Shown here: positions 7,844 to 16,197 of the stretch, one piece after another
How positions within the stretch are numbered: the stretch's first letter is position 1
Layout: each line of letters starts with the position of its first letter
Assembly: GCF_014192715.1 (NCBI RefSeq)
Contig: NZ_JACHYH010000009.1
Location: 62,001 to 126,000 of the forward strand
Origin: Luteibacter sp. Sphag1AF
GTDB taxonomy: Bacteria > Pseudomonadota > Gammaproteobacteria > Xanthomonadales > Rhodanobacteraceae
Length of the DNA: 64,000 bases
Direction of reading: 5' to 3'
Translations under genes and position numbers: made by a program
Notes under the pieces: model-generated
What the model saw: the letters and a program-made list of their open reading frames with translations, nothing else
Told to the model about the DNA's origin: nothing
Database searches by the model: none

Positions 7844-8458
7844 ATGCTTGATCTCCACGCCATTGCCGTCGTCTTTTCCGTCTACATAGCGGGAGTCATT
7901 ATTCCTGGCCCCAACTTTGTTGCCGTGGCGCACAGGGCTGCATCGTCGAATATCCGTCAGGCGTTGGCGCTTGTGGCCGGCATAGTGGTCGTCAATCTGT
8001 TCTGGGCCACGTGCTCCATTCTGGGCATCGGCATCGTGTTCGCCACATTCCCGTGGATTGCGCTCGCCGTGAAGATCATGGGCGCGGGCTATCTGATCTG
8101 GTTTGGCGGCCGTCTGATCGTTCGCGCGGGGCATACCAGCACGCCGGCCGTTCGCGAAAGCAAAGGGGCCGCCGGGCAGGCTTTCAGGGCGGGTGTTGCG
8201 ACAAACATTGCGAACCCGAAAGCCATGGCCTTCTACGCCGCAGTGTTCGCTGCGGCAGCGCCCCGGCACGTCAACGCACCCACCTTCTTCGGCATGCTCG
8301 CCACCGTGGCTGTGGTCGCCACGGTCTGGTACGGCTTCGTGGCCATCCTGCTGGCCACGCCTCGCATCGCCGCAGGCTACCGGCGGGGCAAAGTCTGGAT
8401 GGACCGGTTTTGCGGCACCCTAATCGTCGCGGCTGGCATCCGGCAACTGATTCGCTAG
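7844..8458 (+). CDS. LysE/RhtB-family amino-acid exporter
   Basis: A 204-residue inner-membrane protein with about six hydrophobic segments and the family motif PGPNF near residue 20, followed by the amphipathic stretch HRAASSNIRQALALVAG. The central GVATNIANPKAMAFYAAVF is also typical. Members export amino acids or related metabolites by proton antiport; the substrate here is unknown. It follows the GNAT gene closely. Confidence 0.88.
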   Translation: MLDLHAIAVVFSVYIAGVIIPGPNFVAVAHRAASSNIRQALALVAGIVVVNLFWATCSILGIGIVFATFPWIALAVKIMGAGYLIWFGGRLIVRAGHTSTPAVRESKGAAGQAFRAGVATNIANPKAMAFYAAVFAAAAPRHVNAPTFFGMLATVAVVATVWYGFVAILLATPRIAAGYRRGKVWMDRFCGTLIVAAGIRQLIR

Positions 8459-8473
8459 GGATACGCGCGCGGC

Positions 8474-8513
8474 GAATATATGTAACATATACGATTCATA
8501 TATTCCTGAATCG
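8474..8513. promoter_or_regulatory. Three nested palindromes in the ParD-like/Map promoter
   Basis: Three perfect inverted repeats overlap. GAATATATG (8474-8482) pairs with CATATATTC (8497-8505). ATATGT (8478-8483) pairs with ACATAT (8485-8490). CGATTCA (8492-8498) pairs with TGAATCG (8507-8513). The block is AT-rich in GC-rich surroundings and ends 10 bases before the ParD-like start. This fits autorepression by the ribbon-helix-helix-like product, as in toxin-antitoxin operons. Confidence 0.65.
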
Positions 8514-8522
8514 GGCTTCGCC

Positions 8523-8735
8523 ATGGGTATCGTCAACATCGACGACGAGCTTCACGACCAACTTCGCCGCGCCTGCACCGTCACGCACCGGTCCATCAAC
8601 GCGCAGGCCAACTTCTGGATCAAGGTGGGGATGCTGTGCGAAATGCATCCTGACATCAGCTTTCAGGACATCGTTGCTGCTGAACTGAAAAGCGCAGGCG
8701 TGCAGTCGCCACTTCTGGGTGAGCGACACACATGA
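8523..8735 (+). CDS. ParD-like antitoxin-family protein
   Basis: A 70-residue protein, MGIVNIDDELHDQLRRACTV followed by HRSINAQANFWIKVGML, which matches the ParD_like family (ribbon-helix-helix DNA binding). It lacks a neighbouring ParE/RelE toxin. Instead its last codons overlap the start of a methionine aminopeptidase (ATG at 8732), so the two are translationally coupled. The pairing of ParD_like genes with map genes is seen in several proteobacteria. It is likely to bind the palindromes just upstream. Confidence 0.82.
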   Translation: MGIVNIDDELHDQLRRACTVTHRSINAQANFWIKVGMLCEMHPDISFQDIVAAELKSAGVQSPLLGERHT

Positions 8736-9514
8736 TCAAGCAGCCTCACGAACTGGAGCTCATGGCACAGTCCGGAGCGCTACTTGCGCAGGTGTTTGAC
8801 GTTCTGAACCGCATGCCGCTGGAAGGCAAGAGCACGCTTGAAATCAACAATTTCGTCGAACGCCTGATCGTCGACGAATTGCACGCGCGCCCCGCCAGCA
8901 AGGGCCAATATGACTTTCCGTATGTGCTCAATGCATCGATTGACGATGTCGTGTGTCATGGCATGCCGTCCGCAGAGGACGTGCTGCGCAACGGGCAGAT
9001 CGTCAATCTGGACATCACGCTGGAGAAGAATGGCTTCATTGCCGATTCCAGCACCACCTACCTGGTTGGCGACGTGCCCTACCCCGCACGCCGCCTCGTC
9101 CGCGCAACGTACGAAGCGATGTGGAAAGGCATTGCCGCCGTGCGACCGGGTGCCCGCCTGGGCGACATAGGCCACGCCATCGCCCGCTACGCACGCGAAC
9201 AGGGCTACACCGTCGTGAAGGAATACTGCGGACACGGCATCGGTCGTGAGATGCATGAAGATCCGCAGATCCTGCACTACGGCCACGCAGGAACCGGGCT
9301 GGAACTGAAGGAAGGCATGGTGTTCACCATCGAGCCGATGCTCAATCAGGGCAAAGCGGCGATTCGCGCGGAACCTGATGTGTGGCCGGTATATACACGC
9401 GACGGCAAGCTTTCTGCGCAGTTCGAGCACACCGTTGCTGTAACGCGTAAGGGTGTGCGCGTATTGACGCTACGGCCGGAGGAAGTGCCGTTGTGTGCCG
9501 TTGTGTGCCGTTGA
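8732..9514 (+). CDS. map: Type I methionine aminopeptidase
   Basis: A 260-residue cytosolic metalloprotease that removes the initiator Met from nascent proteins. All metal ligands and the active-site His are visible: VCHGMPS (His), VNLDITLEKNGFIADSS (two Asp), CGHGIGREMHEDP (His), FTIEPM (Glu) and QFEHT (Glu). It lacks the N-terminal SH3-binding extension of longer forms. Since it is coupled to a ParD-like gene it may be a second, regulated copy and not the housekeeping one. The tail contains a small tandem repeat (TGTGCCGT units, 9488-9511) running to the stop, which could vary in copy number. Confidence 0.92.
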   Translation: MIKQPHELELMAQSGALLAQVFDVLNRMPLEGKSTLEINNFVERLIVDELHARPASKGQYDFPYVLNASIDDVVCHGMPSAEDVLRNGQIVNLDITLEKNGFIADSSTTYLVGDVPYPARRLVRATYEAMWKGIAAVRPGARLGDIGHAIARYAREQGYTVVKEYCGHGIGREMHEDPQILHYGHAGTGLELKEGMVFTIEPMLNQGKAAIRAEPDVWPVYTRDGKLSAQFEHTVAVTRKGVRVLTLRPEEVPLCAVVCR

Positions 9515-9540
9515 GGAGCGCTGAGCAGCGACGCCCCAAT

Positions 9541-11178
9541 CTAACTATGACGGGCCGATACGTTTGTCACTTCGATGGACGTCTTGGCGATGTATGCCTT
9601 GCTATTGCGTCGCTCCACAAGCGCTGTCGTTTCCGACGGCTCATTCATCGCCGGTTTTTGGCCCGCAAACACTGTCTTGAATCGCTTGATGCTGGCGCCG
9701 CCTTCGCCGAGGGCGATGGATCGGGTCATGCCAGACCTCGGTATGGACGTGACAGTCGCATTTACCTTGTCACTTTGCAGAATCTTGAAAACGTCCTTTC
9801 TCTGCCCGGGTTCGTGCGAGTTGGTCTTGAACTCTGTAAATGTAGCAACCGCCTGCTTGCCTCCGGAATCTGACGTTTCGGTCTTGATCTTCAAAAGGTC
9901 TGGTCGCCGGGCGCCTCCGCCCAATTCCACTTGCGGGAAGTACTGGCGCTTGGCTTTCTCTTCCTGAGGCATCTTCCGGTACTTTTTCAGTGCAGCGTGG
10001 TACTGCCGCGCCTCGTTAATCCAGCCTGCCTTGAACTTGTCTTCCGTCGTCGCATCGTGACTTTGTTTCGCTCCCCGAATGCCGTCTATCAAGCGCAATT
10101 CATTGAGGTCGGAGTCGCTACGCTCCAGCGAAGTACCGTATTTCCCTGCTAAAAATTTCGTCCGGAAAGCACCAAAGTCCTTCAGGGCAACCCGACTGCC
10201 CTTTCCATACAGCGGCCTGCCGGGAATCGCCGTCGTCGATGTCGCGAGCATCATGGAAGAAGGAACATTCGTCGGCACAGGGCTCGGGAAACCGAACGGC
10301 TGCAACAACGACGGTGAAAGCATCGGTGCCAGCGACAACGACAAAGGCTGTGGATGCATTGAAGGCTGCGGTGACGGCGACGGGTCAAACGACTGCTTCG
10401 CCCCGTGCCCTAAGAACGGGTCCGGCGAGCGTCCTGAGGAAGACTGGCCTGTGAAAGGCTGAGGCTTGCTCACCGACCGGGGCGATGAAAGCAACGGCGA
10501 CAGCATTGGCGACGAACTCGGGCTGGCCACGGGCGACATGCCGCGCGGCCTCTTCTTCACCGGCCCGGAGTCGGAATCAGAATCTGAGCCGGTCAGGTCA
10601 AGATGGATCTTCGGGCGCGCCTGCTGTTGATCGTGCGGCCGCTTCTTTGTGGCCTGATCCGGCGATTTCCGCGAAGGCGAGTCAAGGCGCCGGGGCGAAG
10701 AATGAGTCTTTGATGGCTGAGTGGTCTTGGGGGGCTTCGGCGATGAACGCGTCAGTGAGGGCGCGTGGGACGACGAAAGATGCGGCTTCGCTTTTACCGG
10801 TTCGGAATCACCGGTCAGGTCGAGTACCAGCGTGGGGCGCTTCTTCTCCTGCGGCTTCTTGCCGATGCCGCTTTGATGACTTACCGAATTGTCCCGGCCA
10901 CGCGGTGGAGATGGTGTCCGCGGAGCGCTGCTCCTGGGCTGGGGCATGCGCTGCGGCGCAGGGTGCCCGAACGAAGGCGCGGAACTCTTGCGGACATCAG
11001 GCTTTGTCGAAGTGGGCGGGTCGCCGTACCGGATATCGAGCTTGGGATACTTGCGACCGGGATCGGCCCTGCGTCGCTGCCGCCGCTGATCGCCCTGCGT
11101 ATTCTTCGGGAGAATGAATCCCCTGTTCTTCGTTGTGGGAAGAGGCTTGCCGCCTGGCACATTCGGATCAGGATTCAT
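9541..11178 (-). CDS. Disordered Pro/Ser-rich protein with SIM-like and NLS-like motifs and a possible PD-ExK tail; candidate secreted effector
   Basis: A 545-residue protein. Residues 1 to about 320 are low-complexity, rich in Pro, Ser, Lys and Arg. Two segments resemble eukaryotic SUMO-interaction motifs, LVLDLTGDSEP near 117 and IHLDLTGSDSDSDSG near 191. Both lie next to basic clusters (KKRP near 113, VKKRPRG near 207) that resemble nuclear-localisation signals. From about residue 325 a globular domain follows with RPDLLKIKTE (426-435) and TFTEFKTNS (446-454). The spacing of PD and E-x-K could be a PD-(D/E)XK nuclease core. No signal peptide is seen. The ATG at 11178 has GAGG upstream. Family unknown; effector role is inference. 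Confidence 0.6.
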   Translation of the reverse strand: MNPDPNVPGGKPLPTTKNRGFILPKNTQGDQRRQRRRADPGRKYPKLDIRYGDPPTSTKPDVRKSSAPSFGHPAPQRMPQPRSSAPRTPSPPRGRDNSVSHQSGIGKKPQEKKRPTLVLDLTGDSEPVKAKPHLSSSHAPSLTRSSPKPPKTTQPSKTHSSPRRLDSPSRKSPDQATKKRPHDQQQARPKIHLDLTGSDSDSDSGPVKKRPRGMSPVASPSSSPMLSPLLSSPRSVSKPQPFTGQSSSGRSPDPFLGHGAKQSFDPSPSPQPSMHPQPLSLSLAPMLSPSLLQPFGFPSPVPTNVPSSMMLATSTTAIPGRPLYGKGSRVALKDFGAFRTKFLAGKYGTSLERSDSDLNELRLIDGIRGAKQSHDATTEDKFKAGWINEARQYHAALKKYRKMPQEEKAKRQYFPQVELGGGARRPDLLKIKTETSDSGGKQAVATFTEFKTNSHEPGQRKDVFKILQSDKVNATVTSIPRSGMTRSIALGEGGASIKRFKTVFAGQKPAMNEPSETTALVERRNSKAYIAKTSIEVTNVSARHS

Positions 11179-11334
11179 GAGCGCCTCAACCAGGGTTGAC
11201 GAGCGAAGAAGTCGACGGCGAATACATGCCCCGGGCGCCGCCGGATGCGACAAGCCCGGATGCGGCCTCCGGAGCCTACTGACGACAGGCCCGATCTGTC
11301 CATAGATGGGCCGACGCGTTCCGCAAGGCAGGCG

Positions 11335-11982
11335 TTACAGAAGAGCTGCCAGCACCTTCCGCTGGAACTGGATCAGGTAATCATCAGCGGCCAGCCCGTA
11401 CGACTCGCGCACGTTCTGTTCGGAGAACATCTGGATGATGTGAGCCCCCGTGCCGCTGACCGTGACCACCGCAGGCTCGGCCTGCCCCTGAATCTCGATG
11501 CGCGTCTGAATCCAGGCCTTCATCTGGTTGGTCCATGTCAGCGCGCGGCCGAAATTGACGGGCACGTACGTCCAGAACTCCTCCACCTTCACCGAAATGG
11601 TCGGAGTGCCAGCCGGGGCCGAGGTTTTCGGCACGACGATGTAGCCGTTCTTGCGCAAGCCGGTCGTGACCAGATCGCGCACCCAGTCCTGTACGGAGTC
11701 ACCCTGCTTCAACATCACGATGAAGTTGCCGTTGCCGCCTATGGCCGCCGAACGACCCGGAACACCCAGCTCCGCCTGCGCAGAGGCGTCAAGGCGTTCG
11801 CGGCTCGACTCGGGCAAGGTCGCGAAAGCGCGCCCATCCGTGACTTCGGCGATCACCACGTTGCGACCGCCGCCGGGCTGATCGGCAACAGGCGGATTCA
11901 TCGCCATGCGCGTGGTGTGCAGGCCGCACCCGGCAAGGCCTGCCAGTACGAGGGTGACAACAACGGTCCTGATTATGCTCAT
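11335..11982 (-). CDS. Lipoprotein, YajG-like
   Basis: A 215-residue lipoprotein precursor: hydrophobic signal and lipobox LAGC with the lipidated Cys at 19. The mature part resembles the YajG type (VVIAEVTDGRAF early, then a domain with WVRDLVTTGLRKNGYIVV and TISVKVEEFWTYV, about 100 residues apart). The +2 residue is Gly, which favours sorting to the outer membrane. Function unknown. The gene is monocistronic and divergent from the mannosyltransferase gene. Confidence 0.72.
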   Translation of the reverse strand: MSIIRTVVVTLVLAGLAGCGLHTTRMAMNPPVADQPGGGRNVVIAEVTDGRAFATLPESSRERLDASAQAELGVPGRSAAIGGNGNFIVMLKQGDSVQDWVRDLVTTGLRKNGYIVVPKTSAPAGTPTISVKVEEFWTYVPVNFGRALTWTNQMKAWIQTRIEIQGQAEPAVVTVSGTGAHIIQMFSEQNVRESYGLAADDYLIQFQRKVLAALL

Positions 11983-12163
11983 GGCATTCCTTCGGTGAGG
12001 CGCCGGAGGTTACACCACGCACCGGAGGAAGTTGACCTGTCCAATGGCACCCTTGAACCGCCGCCTTGCGTACATTTCCGGGCATGTCTCGCTGCCCCCG
12101 GCCAGCGGCGCGTTGCCGTAAAATCGGCGGCTACCCACGAAGCCCCGGCAGGACGCGCCCCTG

Positions 12164-13372
12164 ATGAGCTCCACTGTTGCAAGCCGCACCGCGTCACCGT
12201 TCCTCATCTTCGCGCGACTGTGGGGCTGCCTGCCCAACGGCATGCGACGCGCACTGGTTCCTTTTGCGATGTCCCGCCTGATGGTGCTGCTGATTTTCGC
12301 CGCCGTGCCGCTCATCGCGCAGGTGCCTGTGCAGCAGTGGGGACACGATGACTCGACCACGATCAAGCTGACCGGCAGTTCGATGTCTGACGGCCTGCGT
12401 CGCCTGTCGCAGGCCAACGATGCCGCGTGGTATTTCGGCATCGCGAAAGATGGCTACGAGCAACGCGCCTTCGATACCTCAAAACAGGCCAACTGGGCTT
12501 TCTTCCCCTTGCACCCGCTTCTGTGGCGAGCCGCAGCAACGGCAACCGGCGAGTGGTTCTGGTCTGGCGTGATCCTCGCCAACCTGCTGGCATTCGCGGG
12601 ATTGAGCATGCTGTGGCAGCTGGCGCTGAAGCTCACCCAGTCTGCGAAGGTCGCCGATGATGCCGTGCTGTTCGCGTCGTTCTGGCCATCCAGCTATTTC
12701 ATGATGCTGCCGCATACCGAGTCGCTTTTCTTCGCCCTGGTCACACTGTCGTTTCTGGCCGTCTATATCCAGCGCTGGTGGCTGGCGGGTCTGGCCGGCA
12801 TGCTCGCGGGCGCCACGCGCTTCAACGGCCTCTTTCTGGCGCCTGCCCTTTTCGTCAAATGGATGAAGAGCGAGCGGAGATTTCGCGATCTGATGACGCT
12901 GGCGCCCATCGGCTTGGGCATTGCTGCCTTCATGTTTTACCTGTGGACGATCACCGGCAATCCGCTGGCCTTCAAGGATATTCAGGTCGCGTGGATGCGG
13001 GAGCTGAAGGCACCGTGGGTCGCGCTGCTGGACTACACCTCGCGACCGTCGCATATCATCGTGCCGTGGAATCCGAAGCTGCTGCATTTTCCGATCACGG
13101 TGTTGGGCATCGTCAGTGCAGTGACCTGCTGGAAGCGCGGATGGCGCGGACTGGCCGTATTTACCGCGCTGACATTGCTTGCTCCTCTGGCCACCGGCAC
13201 GCTGATTTCCATCACCCGCTACCTCGGCGTGGCACCGGGCGTGTACATGGCGCTGGCGGTATGGAGCGAGAAACATCCGCGCTTCGGCCAGCTGTGCCTC
13301 GCGCTGTTTGCCATTGCCATGGCGCTGCTTTGCACACTATTCGCCGCCGGTATCAACGTCGGCGGCGCATAA
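12164..13372 (+). CDS. PIG-V/Gpi18-like mannosyltransferase-family membrane protein
   Basis: A 402-residue protein with about nine to ten transmembrane helices. It shows the GT-C pattern of the Mannosyl_trans2 (PIG-V) family: AAWYFGIAKDGYEQRAF in the first luminal loop, ANWAFFPLHPLLWR, then FWPSSYFMMLPHTESLFFAL and GMLAGATRFNGLFLAPALF. The eukaryotic members add mannose to GPI anchors from dolichol-phosphate-mannose; bacterial members are thought to glycosylate surface polymers, but the acceptor here is unknown. The exact start is uncertain (ATG 12164 used; a second Met lies about 25 codons in). Confidence 0.8.
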   Translation: MSSTVASRTASPFLIFARLWGCLPNGMRRALVPFAMSRLMVLLIFAAVPLIAQVPVQQWGHDDSTTIKLTGSSMSDGLRRLSQANDAAWYFGIAKDGYEQRAFDTSKQANWAFFPLHPLLWRAAATATGEWFWSGVILANLLAFAGLSMLWQLALKLTQSAKVADDAVLFASFWPSSYFMMLPHTESLFFALVTLSFLAVYIQRWWLAGLAGMLAGATRFNGLFLAPALFVKWMKSERRFRDLMTLAPIGLGIAAFMFYLWTITGNPLAFKDIQVAWMRELKAPWVALLDYTSRPSHIIVPWNPKLLHFPITVLGIVSAVTCWKRGWRGLAVFTALTLLAPLATGTLISITRYLGVAPGVYMALAVWSEKHPRFGQLCLALFAIAMALLCTLFAAGINVGGA

Positions 13373-13380
13373 GCCGGCAA

Positions 13381-13773
13381 TCAGACCTCCGCTGGCGTTT
13401 CCTGCAGCGCCAGCCATCGCAATGCGCCTTCTTCCGTCCGCATGAAGATGGCCAGCGCCTCGCGAGCAGATGCCGCGCCCATGCCATCGTGGATCTCGCG
13501 ATAACGCACCACCAGGCCATCGTGCGTGGGAGCGACCAGCGTCAAAGCGTCGATGCCGATGCGCAACCCGGGCCGGCTTCCATGCGCTCCCGTGAAAAAC
13601 ATGGACAGCGCCGCCTTGTTCAACCGGATGCCGCGAATGCCCACCATGTGGAAATCGTCCGAAAAGCGCTCCAGCAGTGAGCCAAGAGCCTCCGCAGGTA
13701 CGCGTCCGTTGAACCAGTCTTCCAGCATGTCGTGAAGTACATGCACTTCGTGTACAGCGTCGGGTGTTGTCAT
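13381..13773 (-). CDS. SnoaL/NTF2-like small protein
   Basis: A 130-residue protein with NTF2-fold features: MLEDWFNGRVPAEALGSLLE as first helix, FSDDFHMVGIRG as strand, and a C-terminal VVRYREIHDGMG. Its ATG at 13773 overlaps the stop of the MFS gene as ATGA, so it is the second gene of that operon. A longer frame exists upstream but would run inside the MFS gene. Function unknown; such proteins are often ketosteroid-isomerase-like enzymes or binding proteins. Confidence 0.7.
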   Translation of the reverse strand: MTTPDAVHEVHVLHDMLEDWFNGRVPAEALGSLLERFSDDFHMVGIRGIRLNKAALSMFFTGAHGSRPGLRIGIDALTLVAPTHDGLVVRYREIHDGMGAASAREALAIFMRTEEGALRWLALQETPAEV

Positions 13774-15131
13774 GTGGGATGCTCGTTGAGGGACAAAGAA
13801 GCAGGTGGCAGGCGCCAGATCAGCAGCATCGGCAGGAGGGTCAGTGTGCTGGCCAGCCACAGCGTCAGCGCGAACGCGGCCTGAGCCAGGCTGACCGACA
13901 GCACGCCAAGCACGCACGCCAGCACAGCAGCCACGAGACAGAAACTCAGTTGCCGATTGATATTCCATAGCGAACTGCCCGCCAGCATCTCGTCAGGGGA
14001 CAGTCGTTGAAACGCGAGTATCTGCGCGGTGCTGCTGCACAGGCTTCCGCCGAGGCCCATCAGCACAAAGGCAAACGCCGCAAAAACAGGCTGCGCAGCG
14101 CCAACCCAGGGCAAGGAGGCAATCCCGGCCGACTGGAACAGCATGCCGAAAGTCAGCAGAACACGCGGCCCCACGCGCGTCACAACATGGCGGGTGATCG
14201 CAATCGCCACGGCAGACGCGCACGCCCAAGGCACCATCAGCATGCCGATGGCTTCAGCGCTGTAGCCCAGCTGATGCAGGCGCAGGGTCGCCACCAGTTG
14301 CGTGCCGATGAAGGTGCCGGGCACCAGCAGGTAGATCAGCATCGCGGTGCGCAGTGATGCGTGACGCAACAGCGACCATTGCAGCACCGGATGCCTTGCA
14401 CGTGCGGATGCGCGCGCATAACCCAGCAGAACCACGGTCGCGGCGACGGCCGCTACGACGCCAGCAGGACGACTGGCCGCGTCGGTCAACAGACTCAGGG
14501 ACACCAGCAGCAAGCCGATGCCGAGCGAGCCCAGCAGCAGTCCGGCGACGTCCAGAGAGAAGTCCTGCGACGGGCGTGACTCCGCGCGTATCCATGTCGC
14601 AGCAAGCGCCAGCGCAGCCAGCCCGGGTGGCACGCTGACCAGCAGCACGCTACGCCAGGAGCCGGCCGTTACCAGGAAGCCGCCCAGCGTGGGTGCCAGC
14701 GCCGGCACAAGCAATGCAACTGCCATGATCCGCGCGGTCATGCGCGCACGATCAGCAGGCGGGCAATGGCGGTAGGCCAGCGCCTGTCCCACGGGAATCA
14801 ACAGACCGCCGCCCAGGCCCTGAAGAAAGCGCCATCCGATCAGTCCGGTAATCGTGGAAGCCTGCGAGGCAAGCAACGCACCCAGCGTGAAGGATGCCAG
14901 CGACACGCACAAAAGGCGCCGCTCGCCCCACCGCACCGATAGCCACAGCGCCAGCGGGATCACCAGCGCCAGCCCCAGCATGTACGCATTGCCGACCCAG
15001 GCCAGTTGCTGCACGGAGGCGCCAAGATCGGTCGCCATGGCCGGATATGCGACATTCGCAATGAACATGTTGATGAGGTCCAGCGAAAACCCCAGCAGAT
15101 ACAGCGCTTCCACTTTGAACCGGTATGTCAT
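13770..15131 (-). CDS. MFS drug-efflux transporter
   Basis: A 453-residue inner-membrane protein with at least twelve helices. The start at MTYRFKVEALY (15131) removes 92 unlikely residues and places the first helix near residue 10. Motif A-like SVRWGERRLL and motif C-like PVGQALAYR / ALAPTLGGFLVTAGSWR support a proton-driven multidrug transporter (DHA1/DHA2 type). It is divergent from a LysR regulator and shares its control region, which points to induction by a small-molecule ligand. The downstream SnoaL-like gene is coupled. Confidence 0.88.
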   Translation of the reverse strand: MTYRFKVEALYLLGFSLDLINMFIANVAYPAMATDLGASVQQLAWVGNAYMLGLALVIPLALWLSVRWGERRLLCVSLASFTLGALLASQASTITGLIGWRFLQGLGGGLLIPVGQALAYRHCPPADRARMTARIMAVALLVPALAPTLGGFLVTAGSWRSVLLVSVPPGLAALALAATWIRAESRPSQDFSLDVAGLLLGSLGIGLLLVSLSLLTDAASRPAGVVAAVAATVVLLGYARASARARHPVLQWSLLRHASLRTAMLIYLLVPGTFIGTQLVATLRLHQLGYSAEAIGMLMVPWACASAVAIAITRHVVTRVGPRVLLTFGMLFQSAGIASLPWVGAAQPVFAAFAFVLMGLGGSLCSSTAQILAFQRLSPDEMLAGSSLWNINRQLSFCLVAAVLACVLGVLSVSLAQAAFALTLWLASTLTLLPMLLIWRLPPASLSLNEHPT

Positions 15132-15206
15132 TGCACTATCCGCCACATCAGGGGGCGATAGCGTGACCGGCCTAAACGTCTTTATATACGGGACGTTCGG
15201 TGCAAG

Positions 15207-15229
15207 ACTGTCAAACAAAACTTGACAGT
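15207..15229. promoter_or_regulatory. LysR-type operator between MFS and LysR genes
   Basis: ACTGTCAA (15207-15214) and TTGACAGT (15222-15229) are perfect 8-bp inverted arms with a 7-base spacer. Each outer half contains TTGACA, so the site also supplies -35-like hexamers. On the minus strand a TATATA lies about 20 bases further on and could be the -10 of the MFS promoter. The right arm ends 14 bases before the LysR start, fitting negative autoregulation. Confidence 0.7.
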
Positions 15230-15243
15230 GAGGCGTGCGCGCC

Positions 15244-16137
15244 ATGGTCAGCCTGGATCGCTTCGATACCTTCAAAGCCATCGTCGATGCCGGCAGCCTC
15301 ACGGCCGCCGCGCAAACCCTGGGGCAGAGCAAGGCCGTGGTGAGCTTCAACCTGAAGAAGCTGGAAGAAGAACTCGGCGTCACCCTGCTCGTACGAAACA
15401 CGCGCAACCTGTCGCTGACCGACGCCGGCGAGCGCTTCTACCAGCACTGCCTCACACTCCTGGCGGCTGCCGAACAGGCCATCGACGATGCCCGGAGCGA
15501 GCACGTGCAACTGCGGGGCACCCTGCGCCTGACCACCACGCCGGAGTACGCGCAGGCCAGGGTCATTCCGCTGCTGACCACCTTTCAGGCCGCCCATCCC
15601 GCGCTCCAGGTACACCTGTCGACATCGCCTGCCCACGCCGACCTGATTCCCGAGCGCTTCGATATGGCCATCCGTCTGGGTCGGCTGCAAGATTCACAGC
15701 TGCGCGCCACATTGCTGGAACAGCACGCGCTGCTAGCGGTGGCGGCACCCGCGCTGCTGGCCCGGCTTCCGGACAACGCTTCGCGCGACGACATGGAAGC
15801 GATCCGCACCCTGCCCCGTATCGGCTATCCCCGACTGGCGGATATTCCTGTCGTTGCGCCTGATGGCACGCACGACAATATCCCTGCCAACCCACCTCAG
15901 GCCGTTGTCTCGGTAGACAACGCGTCCACGTTGCGCGCCTTCGCGCTGGCCGCAACGGGCGTGGCCATCGTGCCCGAATGGCTGGTGCACGATGATCTGG
16001 CGCAGGGCAGCCTTCAGCGCGTACTGCGGCGCCACACGTTACCCACTCAGGGCGTACATGCCGTTTTTCCCAACGTGGCCCATCCGGCGCGCAAGGTGCG
16101 GCTGTTCCTCGAACACCTGCGCGAACATCTTCAGTAG
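15244..16137 (+). CDS. LysR-family transcriptional regulator
   Basis: A 297-residue regulator with the N-terminal winged helix (DRFDTFKAIVDAGSLTAAAQ, then LGQSKAVVSFNLKKLEEELG) and a periplasmic-binding-like effector domain (LRLTTTPEYAQARVIPLLTT, SVDNASTLRAFALAATGVAI, VPEW). It belongs to the CrgA-like subgroup by pattern. The ATG at 15244 is preceded by GTGAGGCG. It most likely controls the divergent efflux pump through the operator at 15207-15229. Confidence 0.9.
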   Translation: MVSLDRFDTFKAIVDAGSLTAAAQTLGQSKAVVSFNLKKLEEELGVTLLVRNTRNLSLTDAGERFYQHCLTLLAAAEQAIDDARSEHVQLRGTLRLTTTPEYAQARVIPLLTTFQAAHPALQVHLSTSPAHADLIPERFDMAIRLGRLQDSQLRATLLEQHALLAVAAPALLARLPDNASRDDMEAIRTLPRIGYPRLADIPVVAPDGTHDNIPANPPQAVVSVDNASTLRAFALAATGVAIVPEWLVHDDLAQGSLQRVLRRHTLPTQGVHAVFPNVAHPARKVRLFLEHLREHLQ

Positions 16138-16197
16138 CCTCAACACGCCGTACTACGAAAGAGCCGCCTGCGTTGACGAATGCCTGCGGACAGACGT

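Noticed and set aside
8523-9514. Calling the ParD-like/Map pair a true toxin-antitoxin system
   Set aside because: The second protein is a complete methionine aminopeptidase with all metal ligands; toxicity is not evident from sequence.
13774-13968. N-terminal extension of the SnoaL-like protein to 13968
   Set aside because: It would lie wholly inside the MFS gene; the ATGA overlap at 13773 is the natural start.
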